In this document: piece after piece, positions 45,547-54,860 of the stretch
Layout: each line of letters starts with the position of its first letter
How positions within the stretch are numbered: the stretch's first letter is position 1
Assembly: GCF_027922425.1 (NCBI RefSeq)
Contig: NZ_BSFQ01000010.1
Location: forward strand, 124,001 to 188,000
Source: Pseudonocardia halophobica
Lineage (GTDB): Bacteria; Actinomycetota; Actinomycetes; Mycobacteriales; Pseudonocardiaceae
Reading direction: 5' to 3'
DNA: 64,000 bases
The notes under the pieces: generated by a model
The model's input: only the letters and a program-made list of their open reading frames with translations
Database searches by the model: none
What the model was told of the DNA's origin: nothing
Position numbers and translations under genes: made by a program

Positions 45547-46907
45547 GCGGGGTCCGGCCCGGCGCGGCGGGTGAGCACGATCCCCACGACGACCACGGCC
45601 ACGGCGATCAGCGCCGTCATCGCCAGGTCGAAGCGGGAGCCCTCGCGGAGGGCCATGTAGACCAGGATCACCGGGATCACGACGATGACCGCCCAGGTCA
45701 GCACGGGGTAGGCCCACATCCGCACGGGGAGCGCGGCGTCCTCGCGCTCCAGCCGGCGGCGCATCCGCAGCTGCGACACGGCGATCCCGAGGTAGACGAG
45801 CAGCGCGATGGCACCGGACGTCGCGAGGAGCGTCGAGAAGACCTCCTCGGGGAAGACGTAGTTCGCGATCACGGTGAGGAAGCCGACGGCCGTGGACGCG
45901 AGCACGGCGATCCGCGGCACGCCGCCCGCGGTGGTCCGCATGACCGCCCGCGGGGCCTGCCCGCGGCGGCCGAGCGAGTAGATCATCCGCGAGGCGGTGT
46001 AGAGCGCCGAGTTCAGGCAGCTCGCGACGGCGACCAGCACCACGACGTCCACGATCAGCTTGGCGCCCGGGACGCCGATGGCGTCGAGCGCGGTCTGGTA
46101 CGAGCCGTTCTCCGGCAGCCCCGGGTCCGTCCACGGGACCAGGGCCACGACCAGCAGGATCGACGCCAGGTAGAACACCGAGATCCGCCAGATCACCGAG
46201 CGCGTCGCCCGGCCGATCTTCTCGGCCGGGTTCTCGGACTCCGCCGCCGCGATGGTCACGATCTCCGTGCCCATGAAGCTGAACATCGTGATGAGCACGG
46301 CGGCGACGACGGCGCCCACGCCGTTGGGCAGGAAGCCGCCGGCGTCCCACAGGCGGCTGACGCCGCTGACCTGCGTGCCCGGCAGGATCCCGAGCACGGC
46401 GAGCACGCCCATCGCGATGAACGCGACGATCGCGACCACCTTGAGCAGCGCGAACCAGAACTCGAACTCGCCGTAGTTGGCCACGTTGAACAGGTTCGTG
46501 ACCGTCAGCAGCAGGGTGATGACCAGCGCCCACGTCCACTGCGGCACGGCCGTGATCCACGAGTTGAGGATCGTGGCGGCCGCCGTCGCCTCCACGGGGA
46601 TGACCAGCACCCAGAACCACCAGTACAGCCAGCCGACGCTGAACCCGGCCCAGCGGCCGATCGCGCGGTCGGCGTAGGTGGAGAAGGAGCCCGAGTCCGG
46701 GGTCGCGGCCGCCATCTCGCCGAGCATCCGCATCACGAGGACGACCAGCAGCCCCGCGAACGCGTAGGCCAGCAGCACCGCCGGCCCCGCCGTCGCGATC
46801 GCCGTGCCGGAGCCGACGAACAGGCCCGCCCCGATCACGCCCGCGATGCTGATCATCGTGACGTGCCGGTTCTTCAGTCCCGCGCTGAGCTGCGAGTCCC
46901 CCGTCAT
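45483..46907 (-). CDS. Amino acid permease (APC superfamily, GABA permease-like)
   Basis: A 474-residue proton-coupled transporter with about 12 membrane helices. The first carries the APC signature HVTMISIAGVIGAGLFVGSG; others include SFMGTEIVTIAAAESENPAEKIGRATRSVIWRI, typical of the AAT/GabP family. ATG 46907 has a GAGGGGAG site. The 3' end runs 64 bases into the acyl-CoA dehydrogenase gene on the other strand. Substrate likely GABA or another neutral amino acid. Confidence 0.9.
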   Translation of the reverse strand: MTGDSQLSAGLKNRHVTMISIAGVIGAGLFVGSGTAIATAGPAVLLAYAFAGLLVVLVMRMLGEMAAATPDSGSFSTYADRAIGRWAGFSVGWLYWWFWVLVIPVEATAAATILNSWITAVPQWTWALVITLLLTVTNLFNVANYGEFEFWFALLKVVAIVAFIAMGVLAVLGILPGTQVSGVSRLWDAGGFLPNGVGAVVAAVLITMFSFMGTEIVTIAAAESENPAEKIGRATRSVIWRISVFYLASILLVVALVPWTDPGLPENGSYQTALDAIGVPGAKLIVDVVVLVAVASCLNSALYTASRMIYSLGRRGQAPRAVMRTTAGGVPRIAVLASTAVGFLTVIANYVFPEEVFSTLLATSGAIALLVYLGIAVSQLRMRRRLEREDAALPVRMWAYPVLTWAVIVVIPVILVYMALREGSRFDLAMTALIAVAVVVVGIVLTRRAGPDPAQSQAGSVSSEVRSSEANRSS

Positions 46908-47008
46908 GCCGGCTCCCCTCGACCGCGTCACCCGACCGTGCGTCCGCGAATCATCACGCCGCGCAACGATCCGCGCAGCACGGGGCCGGGCCTGGCACTG
47001 TCCGTGGC

Positions 47009-47557
47009 ATGGCCCGTGTCGTGTACTCCGCCGCCATGTCCCTCGACGGCTACATCGCCGGCCCGGGCGGTGACATGGCCTGGCTCGCACGACACTTCGG
47101 GCCGGACCCCGACGCCGAGGAGCTCGCGGCGGGCGCCGGCGCGCTGCTCGTCGGCGCCCGCACGTACCGCGGCGACGACCCCAACGCCGGTACCGACGCC
47201 GAGGGCGCCTTCGAGGGCACGTGGTCCGGGCCGACCATCGTCGTGACCCACCACCCCGACGCCGCACCACCGCCCGACGTCACGTTCGTCGGGACCGTCG
47301 AGGAGGGGCTGGACCGGGCGCGCGCCGCCGCCGGGGACCGGGACGTCCACATCCTGGGCGCCGACCTCGCGCGGCAGTGCCTCGCGCTCGGCGCGGTCGA
47401 CCGGATCGCGGTGTCCGTGGTGCCGGAGATGATCGGCGACGGGGTGCGGCTGTTCCACGCGGCGGGCGGGGTGTCGGTGCAGCTGGAACGGACCCGGCTC
47501 ACGGGCCTCCCCCACACCACCACGCTCTGGTACCGGGTGGTCAGAGGTCGGGAGTAG
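47009..47557 (+). CDS. Dihydrofolate reductase / RibD C-terminal family protein
   Basis: A 182-residue NADPH-type reductase fold seen in YyaP/YwjB-like proteins. Features: VVYSAAMSLDGYIAGPGGDMAWL, LLVGARTYRGDD, VHILGADLARQCLALGAVDRIAVSVVPEMIGDGVRLF. It is unlikely to be the housekeeping folate enzyme. The ATG has no Shine-Dalgarno and may be leaderless. It stands alone between the permease (divergent) and the DUF222 gene. Confidence 0.86.
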   Translation: MARVVYSAAMSLDGYIAGPGGDMAWLARHFGPDPDAEELAAGAGALLVGARTYRGDDPNAGTDAEGAFEGTWSGPTIVVTHHPDAAPPPDVTFVGTVEEGLDRARAAAGDRDVHILGADLARQCLALGAVDRIAVSVVPEMIGDGVRLFHAAGGVSVQLERTRLTGLPHTTTLWYRVVRGRE

Positions 47558-47708
47558 CGGGGGCGGGCCTCCCTGGCGCGCTGCGTCCGGCTGGACGAGA
47601 AGCAGGTCCGGGTCACCGTGCGGGACGTCGGACGGGCCCGCTCGCGACCGGCGCCGTGACCTTCAGATCAATCGGGCCGGCCTCGTCCGGCTCCATTTTG
47701 TCGGTGCT

Positions 47709-47722
47709 CGAATGTATGTTCG
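47709..47722. promoter_or_regulatory. LexA-type box of the DUF222/HNH gene
   Basis: CGAATGTATGTTCG differs from the LexA consensus CGAAC-N4-GTTCG at one base. It contains a TATGTT element that could be the -10, six bases before the GTG at 47727, so repressor and polymerase sites would overlap, as at dinB. Confidence 0.7.
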
Positions 47723-47726
47723 ATCC

Positions 47727-49805
47727 GTGCAGCAGGTGGTGGCTCTTCCGAAGGACCTGGCGGCGATGCCGCCCGGCCCGGAGCTGGCCGCTGCCCTCGC
47801 GTCGATCGATCTCGCGGCGACGGCGAACGAGGACCTGCCGGTGCTGCTGCAGGCCCGGTACCGGCAGGTGGCGCACGAGCAGGCCGGGTTGTACGACGTG
47901 ATGGCGCAGATCGGGGTCGCGGACCCGGAGCGCTGGTTCTCGGCGGCGCGGCGGGCCAGACCGCAGAAGTACTGGTCGGACGAGGTGCGCGCCGCACTGA
48001 CGTGGACCCGGCGGGCGGCCGAGTACCAGACCGAGTTGGCCTGGGTGCTGCACGCGCACCTGCCGTCGGTGGCGGAGGCGTTGCGGGCCGGTGTGATCGA
48101 TTTGCCGAAGGCGCGGGTGTTCGCGGACCACCTCGCCGACCTCTCCCCCGAGCAGGCCGCGGCGCTCGTCGCCTGGGTGTTGCCCCGCGCGGTCGGCTGG
48201 ACCACCGGGCAGCTCGCGGCACGGTTGCGGGCACTGGTCGCGGATCTGGACCCGGCTCACTTCGAGAAGCGCTACCGTCGCGCCGTGGCCGGTCGCGAGG
48301 TCATCGGCATGCTGTGCGACGACGGCACGGTCACCATCACCGCGGTCGGCCTGCCTGCCGACCAGGCTCAGGCCGCGATCGACCGGGTCGACCGCCTCGC
48401 CCTCGCGATCCGCCGCGCCGGGCACCCCTCGCCCGTGGCCCACCTGCGCGCCGACGTCTTTCTCGGCCTGCTCGACGGCTCCCTGCACCACCTCACCCGA
48501 GACCAGATCATCAGGGAGTTCCTCACCCGCGCCGCGGCCGAGGTGGATGGTGACGCCGACGCCGGCCAGGCCGCGTCCGAGCGGGCTGACGCGCAGCCCA
48601 AGACCAGGACCGCAGATGTTGCCCGCGCGGCCTCCGCAGCCGAGGAGTCACCCGGCTGCAGCGGCGACGGCGGTAGCGGAAGCGAGGACACCGACAGCCG
48701 CGACAACGGCGACCACGACAACAGAGACAGGGGCCGCTGGGACAGCCGTGACGGCGCCGAGAGCCGCGACAGCGACCGCGGCGCGGGCGGCGACGGAGAC
48801 GGCGATGATCGAGTCAACGCCGCGAGCACTGCCGACACCCGCCCCACCCCCGCGGCATCGCCTGAGGTGGAACCGGTCATAGGCGCTCCGCTGGACGAAT
48901 CCGCCGACGACGCTCGGCGGGGCATTCATGTGCGAGCAGCGCTGAGCACCCTGCTGGGGCGGAACGATCGTCACGTCCTCCTGCCCGGCCAGGGACCGAT
49001 TCCGGCCTCGGTCGGGCGCGGCGTCGTCGCACGACAGCGCGGAGCGTTGTGGCGGTTCGCCCTCGTCGACCAGCAGGGCCGGTTCGTCAGAGGCGGGATC
49101 GTGCGGGCACGCCCGGCACCGCCGACCGATCCGCCACCACGAACTCGCACCGCCCGCCGGCCGACGGGCGGCCTGGTCGACATTATTCTGCTCACCGAGG
49201 CGGAGCTCGACGCCCTCCTCGGACCGAGGGCGGGCGGACCGCCGGATCCGGTACCGGACGCCGGCGGGCACGACTGGCGTCCGGTCCTGTCCGCGATCCG
49301 CCGCGCCCTCGACCGTCCCGAGAGCACTCCCGGGAACTCCGGCGACGCACGCCGACGCTTCCCGCGCGCCGGCCTGCGCCGCCACGTCCAGCTGCGCGAC
49401 CAGACCTGCACGTTCGTCGGCTGCCGCGCGCCGGCCGAGCGGACCGACCTCGACCACACCGTCGACCACGCTCGCGGTGGCCGCACGACCGACGACGACC
49501 TCGGGCCCGCCTGCCGCCACGACCACGGTCTGAAGCAGGCGGGCTGGACGCTCGACCAGCCCGAGCCAGGCGTCTTCCGATGGACGAGCCCCCTCGGCCG
49601 TACCTACGTGACCACCGCCGACCCGCTCCTGCCCGAACCCCCGCCGCAGGTTCCGCACGGGGCGGACGCCAACCTTGACGTCCCGCCCTTCGTCCGACCC
49701 GACGACGAGGCCTGCGGACTGATCGAGCCGGTCCCGCCCGAACCCGAGCGGGACCGGCCCGCCGTCGACCTCGACGAGGAACCCGACGAGGAGCCGCCCT
49801 TCTGA
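47727..49805 (+). CDS. DUF222 / HNH endonuclease-domain protein (13E12 family)
   Basis: About 692 residues. Residues ~20-270 form the DUF222 helical domain (LLQARYRQVAHEQAGLYDVMAQIGV ... AEALRAGVIDLPKARVFADHLADLSPEQA). A long Asp/Arg/Ser/Gly-rich linker follows (~280-380). The C-terminal HNH nuclease motif is RRHVQLRDQTCTFVGCRAPAERTDLDHTVDHARGGRTTDDDLGPACRHDH, with two zinc-type cysteines. This abundant actinobacterial family is of unclear role and often SOS-linked. GTG 47727 is preferred as it follows a -10-like element by six bases; an ATG at 47712 inside the LexA-like box would add five residues. Confidence 0.88.
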   Translation: MQQVVALPKDLAAMPPGPELAAALASIDLAATANEDLPVLLQARYRQVAHEQAGLYDVMAQIGVADPERWFSAARRARPQKYWSDEVRAALTWTRRAAEYQTELAWVLHAHLPSVAEALRAGVIDLPKARVFADHLADLSPEQAAALVAWVLPRAVGWTTGQLAARLRALVADLDPAHFEKRYRRAVAGREVIGMLCDDGTVTITAVGLPADQAQAAIDRVDRLALAIRRAGHPSPVAHLRADVFLGLLDGSLHHLTRDQIIREFLTRAAAEVDGDADAGQAASERADAQPKTRTADVARAASAAEESPGCSGDGGSGSEDTDSRDNGDHDNRDRGRWDSRDGAESRDSDRGAGGDGDGDDRVNAASTADTRPTPAASPEVEPVIGAPLDESADDARRGIHVRAALSTLLGRNDRHVLLPGQGPIPASVGRGVVARQRGALWRFALVDQQGRFVRGGIVRARPAPPTDPPPRTRTARRPTGGLVDIILLTEAELDALLGPRAGGPPDPVPDAGGHDWRPVLSAIRRALDRPESTPGNSGDARRRFPRAGLRRHVQLRDQTCTFVGCRAPAERTDLDHTVDHARGGRTTDDDLGPACRHDHGLKQAGWTLDQPEPGVFRWTSPLGRTYVTTADPLLPEPPPQVPHGADANLDVPPFVRPDDEACGLIEPVPPEPERDRPAVDLDEEPDEEPPF

Positions 49806-49806
49806 C

Positions 49807-50571
49807 CTAGACCATCACGATCCCGCCGTCGATCATCACCGACTGGCCGGTCATGTAGTTCGAGTCCGGGCCGGCGAGGTAGGAGACGAAGCCGGCGACG
49901 TCCTCGGGGGTCTGGACCCGCTTGAGCGTGATCAGCTCGGTGTACTGCTTGAGCGTCTCGCCCCGCTCGTTGCCCAGGTAGGGGCCCATCTTCTCGTCGA
50001 TGAGGTCCCACATGTCGGTGCCGACGATGCCCGGGCAGTAGGAGTTCACCGTGATCTTGTGCGGCGCCAGCTCCTTCGCCCCGGCCTGGGTGAGCGCGCG
50101 GACGGCGAACTTCGTGGCCGAGTAGTGCCCGAGGAAGTCGAAGCCCGCGTGCCCCGCGATCGAGGCGGCATTGATGATCTTTCCGCCGCCGTGGTCCTTC
50201 ATGTGTTCCGCGGCGGCCTGGATGCCGTAGACCACGCCGAAGACGTTGACGTCGAAGACGGTCCGCAGGTCGTCGGGCGTGAGCTCGAGCAGTGTCTTGA
50301 CCTGCGCGATCCCGGCATTGTTGACCATCACGTCGAGGCCGCCGAGCTGCTCGACGGTGGCCGCGACGCCCTCGAACACCGCGTCCCGCGAGGTCACGTC
50401 GAAGGGCAGCGCGACGGACGACCCGCCGGCGTCGGCGATCTCCCCGGCGACGGACTCGGCGTTGGCCTTGTTCACGTCGTTGACGGCGACGGCGTGCCCG
50501 TCCTTCGCCAGCCGGAGGGCGATCGCCCGGCCGATCCCACGCCCGGCCCCGGTCACCAGCGCGACGGTCAT
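49807..50571 (-). CDS. budC: Acetoin (diacetyl) reductase, short-chain dehydrogenase
   Basis: A 254-residue SDR that interconverts diacetyl, acetoin and 2,3-butanediol with NAD(H). Seen: cofactor motif TGAGRGIG (7-14), NNAG near 88, the Ser-Tyr-Lys set in [29 protein letters not shown], and the acetoin-reductase-like C-terminus [40 protein letters not shown]. It overlaps the butanediol dehydrogenase gene upstream (ATGA), which supports the assignment. The stop is one base from that of the convergent DUF222 gene. Confidence 0.88.
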   Translation of the reverse strand: MTVALVTGAGRGIGRAIALRLAKDGHAVAVNDVNKANAESVAGEIADAGGSSVALPFDVTSRDAVFEGVAATVEQLGGLDVMVNNAGIAQVKTLLELTPDDLRTVFDVNVFGVVYGIQAAAEHMKDHGGGKIINAASIAGHAGFDFLGHYSATKFAVRALTQAGAKELAPHKITVNSYCPGIVGTDMWDLIDEKMGPYLGNERGETLKQYTELITLKRVQTPEDVAGFVSYLAGPDSNYMTGQSVMIDGGIVMV

Positions 50572-51635
50572 CCCAGGACCTCCTTCGGCGAGACGAGGAT
50601 CTTCACGTTCTCCTCCTTGTTGTCGATCAGCTCCCGGAACCCGCCGGACACGATGTCCTCGAGCGCGATCCGGCCGGTGATGAACTGGGCGGCGTCGACC
50701 TTCCCGTCGCGCAGCAGCGCGATGGTGTCGGGGTGGTCGCCGCAGTAGGCGAGCGAGCCGATCAGGTTGACCTCGCTCATGACCAGGTCGTTCACGGCGA
50801 CCTGCGGGACGTGGCCCCAGATCGCCACGTTGACGACGGTGCCGCCGGGGCGCACGGAGCCGATGGCCGAGGCCAGCACCGCGTCGATCCCGGCGCACTC
50901 GAAGGCGACGTCCGCGCCGCCGCCGGTGAGGTCGAGGATCGCGGCGGGGGCGTCGTCGGCGATCGGGTCGATGATCACGTCGGCGCCCGCGGGCGTGGCC
51001 TTGGCCTTGCGCGCGGCCGCGGGCTCCACGACGACGACCTGCGAGGCCCCGGCCGCCTTGAGCGCCGCGGTGGTGACCAGCCCGATCGGGCCGGCGCCGT
51101 AGACCACGGCGGTGCCGCCCTCACGCAGCCCGGACAGGCGCACGGCGTGGTAGCCGACGGCGAGGGGCTCGACGAGCGCGCCGAGGTCCGTCGGCAGGTC
51201 GCCGAGCGGGTGCACCCACCGCTGGTCCACCACGCAGCGCTCGGCGAAGCCGCCCTGGTCACCGGCCAGCCCGACGAAGCCGAGGCTGCGGCAGATGTTG
51301 TAGCGGCCCGCCTTGCAGGCCACGCACTCCCCGCACACCCAGTACGGCTCGACGGCGACCCGGTCGCCCTCGCTCACGCCGCTCACCCCGGAGCCCACGG
51401 CCGACACCACGCCGGCGAACTCGTGGCCGAGGACGACCGGCATCTCCACGCCGGTCAGCGGGTGGGGCTCGCCCTTGGCCGGGATGAAGATCGGCCCCTC
51501 GAGGAACTCGTGCAGGTCGGTGCCGCAGATGCCGCACCAGTCGACCGACACCTCGACCTGGCCCGGCCCCACCACCGGGTCGGGGACCTCGTCGATGCGG
51601 ATGTCGCCGGGACCGTGGAACCGCGCTGCTCTCAT
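50568..51635 (-). CDS. 2,3-Butanediol dehydrogenase-like zinc alcohol dehydrogenase
   Basis: A 355-residue medium-chain dehydrogenase. Catalytic zinc ligands are in [15 protein letters not shown] and LGHEFAGVV; four structural-zinc cysteines are seen in [16 protein letters not shown]; the Rossmann motif is [11 protein letters not shown]. The long insertion [17 protein letters not shown] is typical of (R,R)-butanediol dehydrogenases, with the pattern GDQGGFAE. With the SDR next door it forms an acetoin/butanediol pair. Start ATG 51635; upstream region shared with a divergent methyltransferase gene. Confidence 0.9.
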   Translation of the reverse strand: MRAARFHGPGDIRIDEVPDPVVGPGQVEVSVDWCGICGTDLHEFLEGPIFIPAKGEPHPLTGVEMPVVLGHEFAGVVSAVGSGVSGVSEGDRVAVEPYWVCGECVACKAGRYNICRSLGFVGLAGDQGGFAERCVVDQRWVHPLGDLPTDLGALVEPLAVGYHAVRLSGLREGGTAVVYGAGPIGLVTTAALKAAGASQVVVVEPAAARKAKATPAGADVIIDPIADDAPAAILDLTGGGADVAFECAGIDAVLASAIGSVRPGGTVVNVAIWGHVPQVAVNDLVMSEVNLIGSLAYCGDHPDTIALLRDGKVDAAQFITGRIALEDIVSGGFRELIDNKEENVKILVSPKEVLG

Positions 51636-51672
51636 GTGTCCACGGTCACGCCGGAGCGAGGCCCTGGGCAAC

Positions 51673-51691
51673 GGTTGCAGCGAGGTTGCAG
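51673..51691. repeat. Direct repeat in divergent promoter region
   Basis: GGTTGCAG occurs twice (51673-51680, 51684-51691) with an 11-base period, one helical turn, between the butanediol dehydrogenase and methyltransferase starts. It could be an operator half-site pair. Confidence 0.5.
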
Positions 51692-51700
51692 GATCACCCC

Positions 51701-52780
51701 ATGACCACGAGCGCGGACACCGACGTCCCCGACCGACGCGCGGTGCGCGAGTTCGCCCGCCACCTCTTCGGCGTCTACACCGCCGGCGGGCTGACGATGA
51801 TGATCGACCTCGGGCACCGCACCGGCCTGTTCGAGGCCGCGGCGCGCGGCCCGGCGACGTCGGCCGAGCTGGCGGAGCGGGCCGGGCTGCAGGAGCGCTA
51901 CGTGCGCGAATGGCTCGGCGCGATGGTCACCGGCGGGATCATGACCTTCGACGACGGGCGGTACACCCTGCCCGCCGCCCACGCCGCCGCGCTGACGGGC
52001 CCCGGCTCGAAGAACATGGCGCCGATGGCGGCCATGGTGCCGCTGCTCGGCCGCAACCTCGACGCCGTCGCCGAGGCCTTCCGCAACGGGGGCGGGCTGC
52101 CCTACGACGCCTTCGCGCCCGACTTCACCGGTGTGATGGACCAGCTCAACCGCCGCCCGCTCGACGAGCTGCTGGTCGACGCCTGGCTCCCGCTGGTGCC
52201 GGGGCTGACGGAGCGGCTGGCGGCCGGCGCCCGGGTGGCCGACGTCGGCTGCGGGACCGGGCACGCGATGGTGATCCTCGGGAAGGCGTTCCCGGCTTCG
52301 ACGTTCACCGGCTACGACATCGCCGAGGACGCACTCGCGCACGCCCGCGCCGAGGCCGCCGCCGAGGGTCTGACGAACGTGCGGTTCGAGCGCGCCGACG
52401 CCGCCGCCTTCCGCCCGGCCGAGCCCGTCGACGTCGCGTTCGCCATCGACGCGGTGCACGACCAGGTCGACCCGGCCGCGGTGCTGCGCGGGATCCACGA
52501 CGCGCTGGTGCCCGGCGGCCGCTTCGTGATGGTGGACATGGCGGCGGCGACCGATCTCGCGGACAACGTCGGCAACCCCTTCGCCCCGTGGATCTACACG
52601 ATCAGCACCCTGCACTGTATGACCGTCTCGCTCGCGGGCGGGGGCGCCGGGCTGGGCGCGGCGTGGGGGAAGGAGCTCGCGGTGCGCATGCTGGGCGAGG
52701 CCGGGTTCGGCGAGGTCGCGGTGGCCCCGGCGCCCGGCCAGGCGCTCAACCTGATCTACGCGACGGAGCGGCCGGGCTGA
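51701..52780 (+). CDS. SAM-dependent class I methyltransferase with N-terminal winged helix
   Basis: A 359-residue protein. Residues ~15-95 form a winged-helix dimerisation domain (FGVYTAGGLTMMIDLGHRTGLFEAAARGPATSAELAERAGLQERYVREWLGAMVTGG). The SAM-binding motif is VADVGCGTGHAMVILGKAFP near 183. The overall build resembles mycobacterial Rv2258c-like methyltransferases. The methyl acceptor is unknown. The stop codon is the loop of a terminator hairpin. Confidence 0.88.
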   Translation: MTTSADTDVPDRRAVREFARHLFGVYTAGGLTMMIDLGHRTGLFEAAARGPATSAELAERAGLQERYVREWLGAMVTGGIMTFDDGRYTLPAAHAAALTGPGSKNMAPMAAMVPLLGRNLDAVAEAFRNGGGLPYDAFAPDFTGVMDQLNRRPLDELLVDAWLPLVPGLTERLAAGARVADVGCGTGHAMVILGKAFPASTFTGYDIAEDALAHARAEAAAEGLTNVRFERADAAAFRPAEPVDVAFAIDAVHDQVDPAAVLRGIHDALVPGGRFVMVDMAAATDLADNVGNPFAPWIYTISTLHCMTVSLAGGGAGLGAAWGKELAVRMLGEAGFGEVAVAPAPGQALNLIYATERPG

Positions 52781-52794
52781 GCCCGGCCGCTCCG
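52764..52794. terminator. Terminator whose loop is the methyltransferase stop codon
   Basis: A perfect 14-bp stem CGGAGCGGCCGGGC (52764-52777) with its complement at 52781-52794; the 3-base loop is TGA, the stop codon. It serves two convergent genes. Confidence 0.8.
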
Positions 52795-52822
52795 GTCACC
52801 CCCCGGTCCCCCGGGGCGGTCC

Positions 52823-54340
52823 TCAGGCCTTGGCCTGCATGCTCTCCCGCGCGGGGTTGCCCTGGTCGTCCGCCTTCGGGTCCTTCTCCGCGGACTTCTC
52901 CCGGACCCCGGCCTCGATCCGGTCGCCGATCTCCTTGTCGATGTTGTGCCAGTACTCGAACGCGCGCTCGAGGACCGGCTCCGAGACGCCGTTGAGCAGG
53001 TGCCCGACGACGTTGTCGACGAGGCGACCGCGGGCCGCGTCGTCCATCACCTCGCGGACGAGCGTGCCGGGCTGGCCCCAGTCGTCGTCCTCGGCGTGGT
53101 CGACGTAGGCGGTGCGCATGATGTCCCCGTCGGCCTGCCAGGTCGGGACGTGCTGCGACGTGTCCGCGGCCGGGCCGCCGTAGGAGTTCGGCGCGTACAC
53201 CGGGTCGGAGACCTTCTTCACCCGCATCGCGCCGTCCTTGGAGTACGAGTGCGTCTCCACGACGGGGGCGTTCACCGGGATCTGCTGGTAGTTGCCGCCC
53301 AGGCGGTGCCGGTGCGCGTCGGCGTAGGAGAACAGCCGGGCGAGCAGCATCCGGTCCGGCGACGGCCCGATGCCCGGCACCAGGTTGTTGGGCTGGAACG
53401 CGATCTGCTCGATCTCGGTGTGGTTGTCCGTGGGGTTGCGGTCCAGCGTCATCCGCCCGACCTCGGTCAGCGGGTAGTCGCCGTGCGGCCACACCTTCGT
53501 CAGGTCGAACGGGTTGAAGCGGTACGTCTTCGCGTCCTCGTACGGCATGATCTGCACGTACAGGGTCCAGGACGGGTGGTCGCCGTCGCGGATGTGCTCG
53601 AACAGGTCACGGGTGTGGTAGTCCGTGTCCGCCGCGGCCATCTGGTCGGCCTCGTGCTGGGTGAAGGTCTGGATGCCCTGGTCGGTCTTGAAGTGGTACT
53701 TGACCCAGAACTCCTCGCCGGCAGCGTTGATCCACATGTAGGTGTGGCTCGTGTAGCCGTTCATGTGCCGCCAGGTGCGCGGGATGCCCCGGTCGCCCAT
53801 CAGCCAGGTGACCTGGTGCGCGGACTCCGGCGAGAGCGTCCAGAAGTCCCACTGCATGTCGTGGTCGCGCAGGTTGTTGTCGGCGCGCCGCTTCTGCGAC
53901 CGGATGAAGTGCTGGAACTTCATCGGGTCCTTCACGAAGAAGACCGGCGTGTTGTTGCCGACCATGTCGTAGTTGCCCTCGGACGTGTAGAACTTGATCG
54001 CGAACCCGCGGGGGTCGCGCCACGTGTCGGGGCTGCCCCGCTCCCCCGCCACGGTCGAGAAGCGGATGCCGAGCTCGGTCCGGGTGCCGGGCTGGAAGAG
54101 CGCCGCCTTGGTGTAGGCGCTCACGTCGTTGGTGACCTCGAAGTACCCGAACGCGCCGCTGCCCTTCGCGTGCGGCTGGCGCTCGGGGATGCGCTCCCGG
54201 TTGAACTGCGCCATCTGCTCGATGAGGTAGCTGTCCTGCAGCAGGATCGGGCCGCCGGGGCCGACGGTCAACGAGTGCTCGTCGCTCTCGACCGGGATGC
54301 CGGCATCGGTCGTGGTGGGGTTCGGGCGCGTGCTCGTCAC
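52823..54340 (-). CDS. katA: Catalase (clade 3, small-subunit heme type)
   Basis: Decomposes hydrogen peroxide. The 505 residues include catalytic His57 ([17 protein letters not shown]), the distal Asn in [37 protein letters not shown], and the proximal heme-ligand Tyr in [17 protein letters not shown]. The C-terminus is Lys/Asp/Glu-rich and cytoplasmic. GTG 54340 is the likely start; its ribosome site is GAGGAGGCG nearby. No Fur-type or OxyR gene is adjacent. Confidence 0.95.
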   Translation of the reverse strand: MTSTRPNPTTTDAGIPVESDEHSLTVGPGGPILLQDSYLIEQMAQFNRERIPERQPHAKGSGAFGYFEVTNDVSAYTKAALFQPGTRTELGIRFSTVAGERGSPDTWRDPRGFAIKFYTSEGNYDMVGNNTPVFFVKDPMKFQHFIRSQKRRADNNLRDHDMQWDFWTLSPESAHQVTWLMGDRGIPRTWRHMNGYTSHTYMWINAAGEEFWVKYHFKTDQGIQTFTQHEADQMAAADTDYHTRDLFEHIRDGDHPSWTLYVQIMPYEDAKTYRFNPFDLTKVWPHGDYPLTEVGRMTLDRNPTDNHTEIEQIAFQPNNLVPGIGPSPDRMLLARLFSYADAHRHRLGGNYQQIPVNAPVVETHSYSKDGAMRVKKVSDPVYAPNSYGGPAADTSQHVPTWQADGDIMRTAYVDHAEDDDWGQPGTLVREVMDDAARGRLVDNVVGHLLNGVSEPVLERAFEYWHNIDKEIGDRIEAGVREKSAEKDPKADDQGNPARESMQAKA

Positions 54341-54559
54341 GGGGTGCGCCTCCTCGTGGATCGCTCGATACGGGCTCGCGTGGTGGGCGGGCCGGCGGCG
54401 CCGGACGCGCCGCCACCGTCGGTGGGCGTACCCGGGTCTCGCGCGCGCGACACCTCCGCCACCGCTCGTCGACGCGTCCCGGTCCGCGTATCGCCGGGCT
54501 GCATACCGCGCTCGTTGCGGGGGTAGTGACCGTCTGGCCCGAGCACGGAGGTATGCGTG

Positions 54560-54709
54560 ATGGTCGACGACGACCGGCTCCCCCAGAACGACGACGCGAC
54601 CGTCCCCGCGGCGACCCCGACGGTGATGTCGATGGACGAGGACCAGCTGTGGGACGTGGTGCGGTCGCTGGCCGAACCCGCCCGCGGCGAGCTGCGCGCA
54701 CTGTCCTGA
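54560..54709 (+). CDS. Small acidic protein (49 residues)
   Basis: A short gene supported by a GGAGG site at 54547-54551, eight bases from ATG 54560, and by a coherent sequence: [20 protein letters not shown] then [20 protein letters not shown]. The N-half is acidic and disordered, the C-half an amphipathic helix. No family recognised. It is divergent from catalase and 151 bases before the AcoR-like gene. Confidence 0.5.
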   Translation: MVDDDRLPQNDDATVPAATPTVMSMDEDQLWDVVRSLAEPARGELRALS

Positions 54710-54860
54710 TCTCCCCGGCCTGATCTTCCCGGCCTGATCTCCCCCGCCCGAGCTCCGTCGATCCTCACCCTTCGCCGAGGTGATCGGCCTCCCGGCCGTG
54801 TAGCGTCGGACGTCCGACGGCGACGGTGCTGCGCGGCGGTGCGCGGGCGGTGATCAACGG

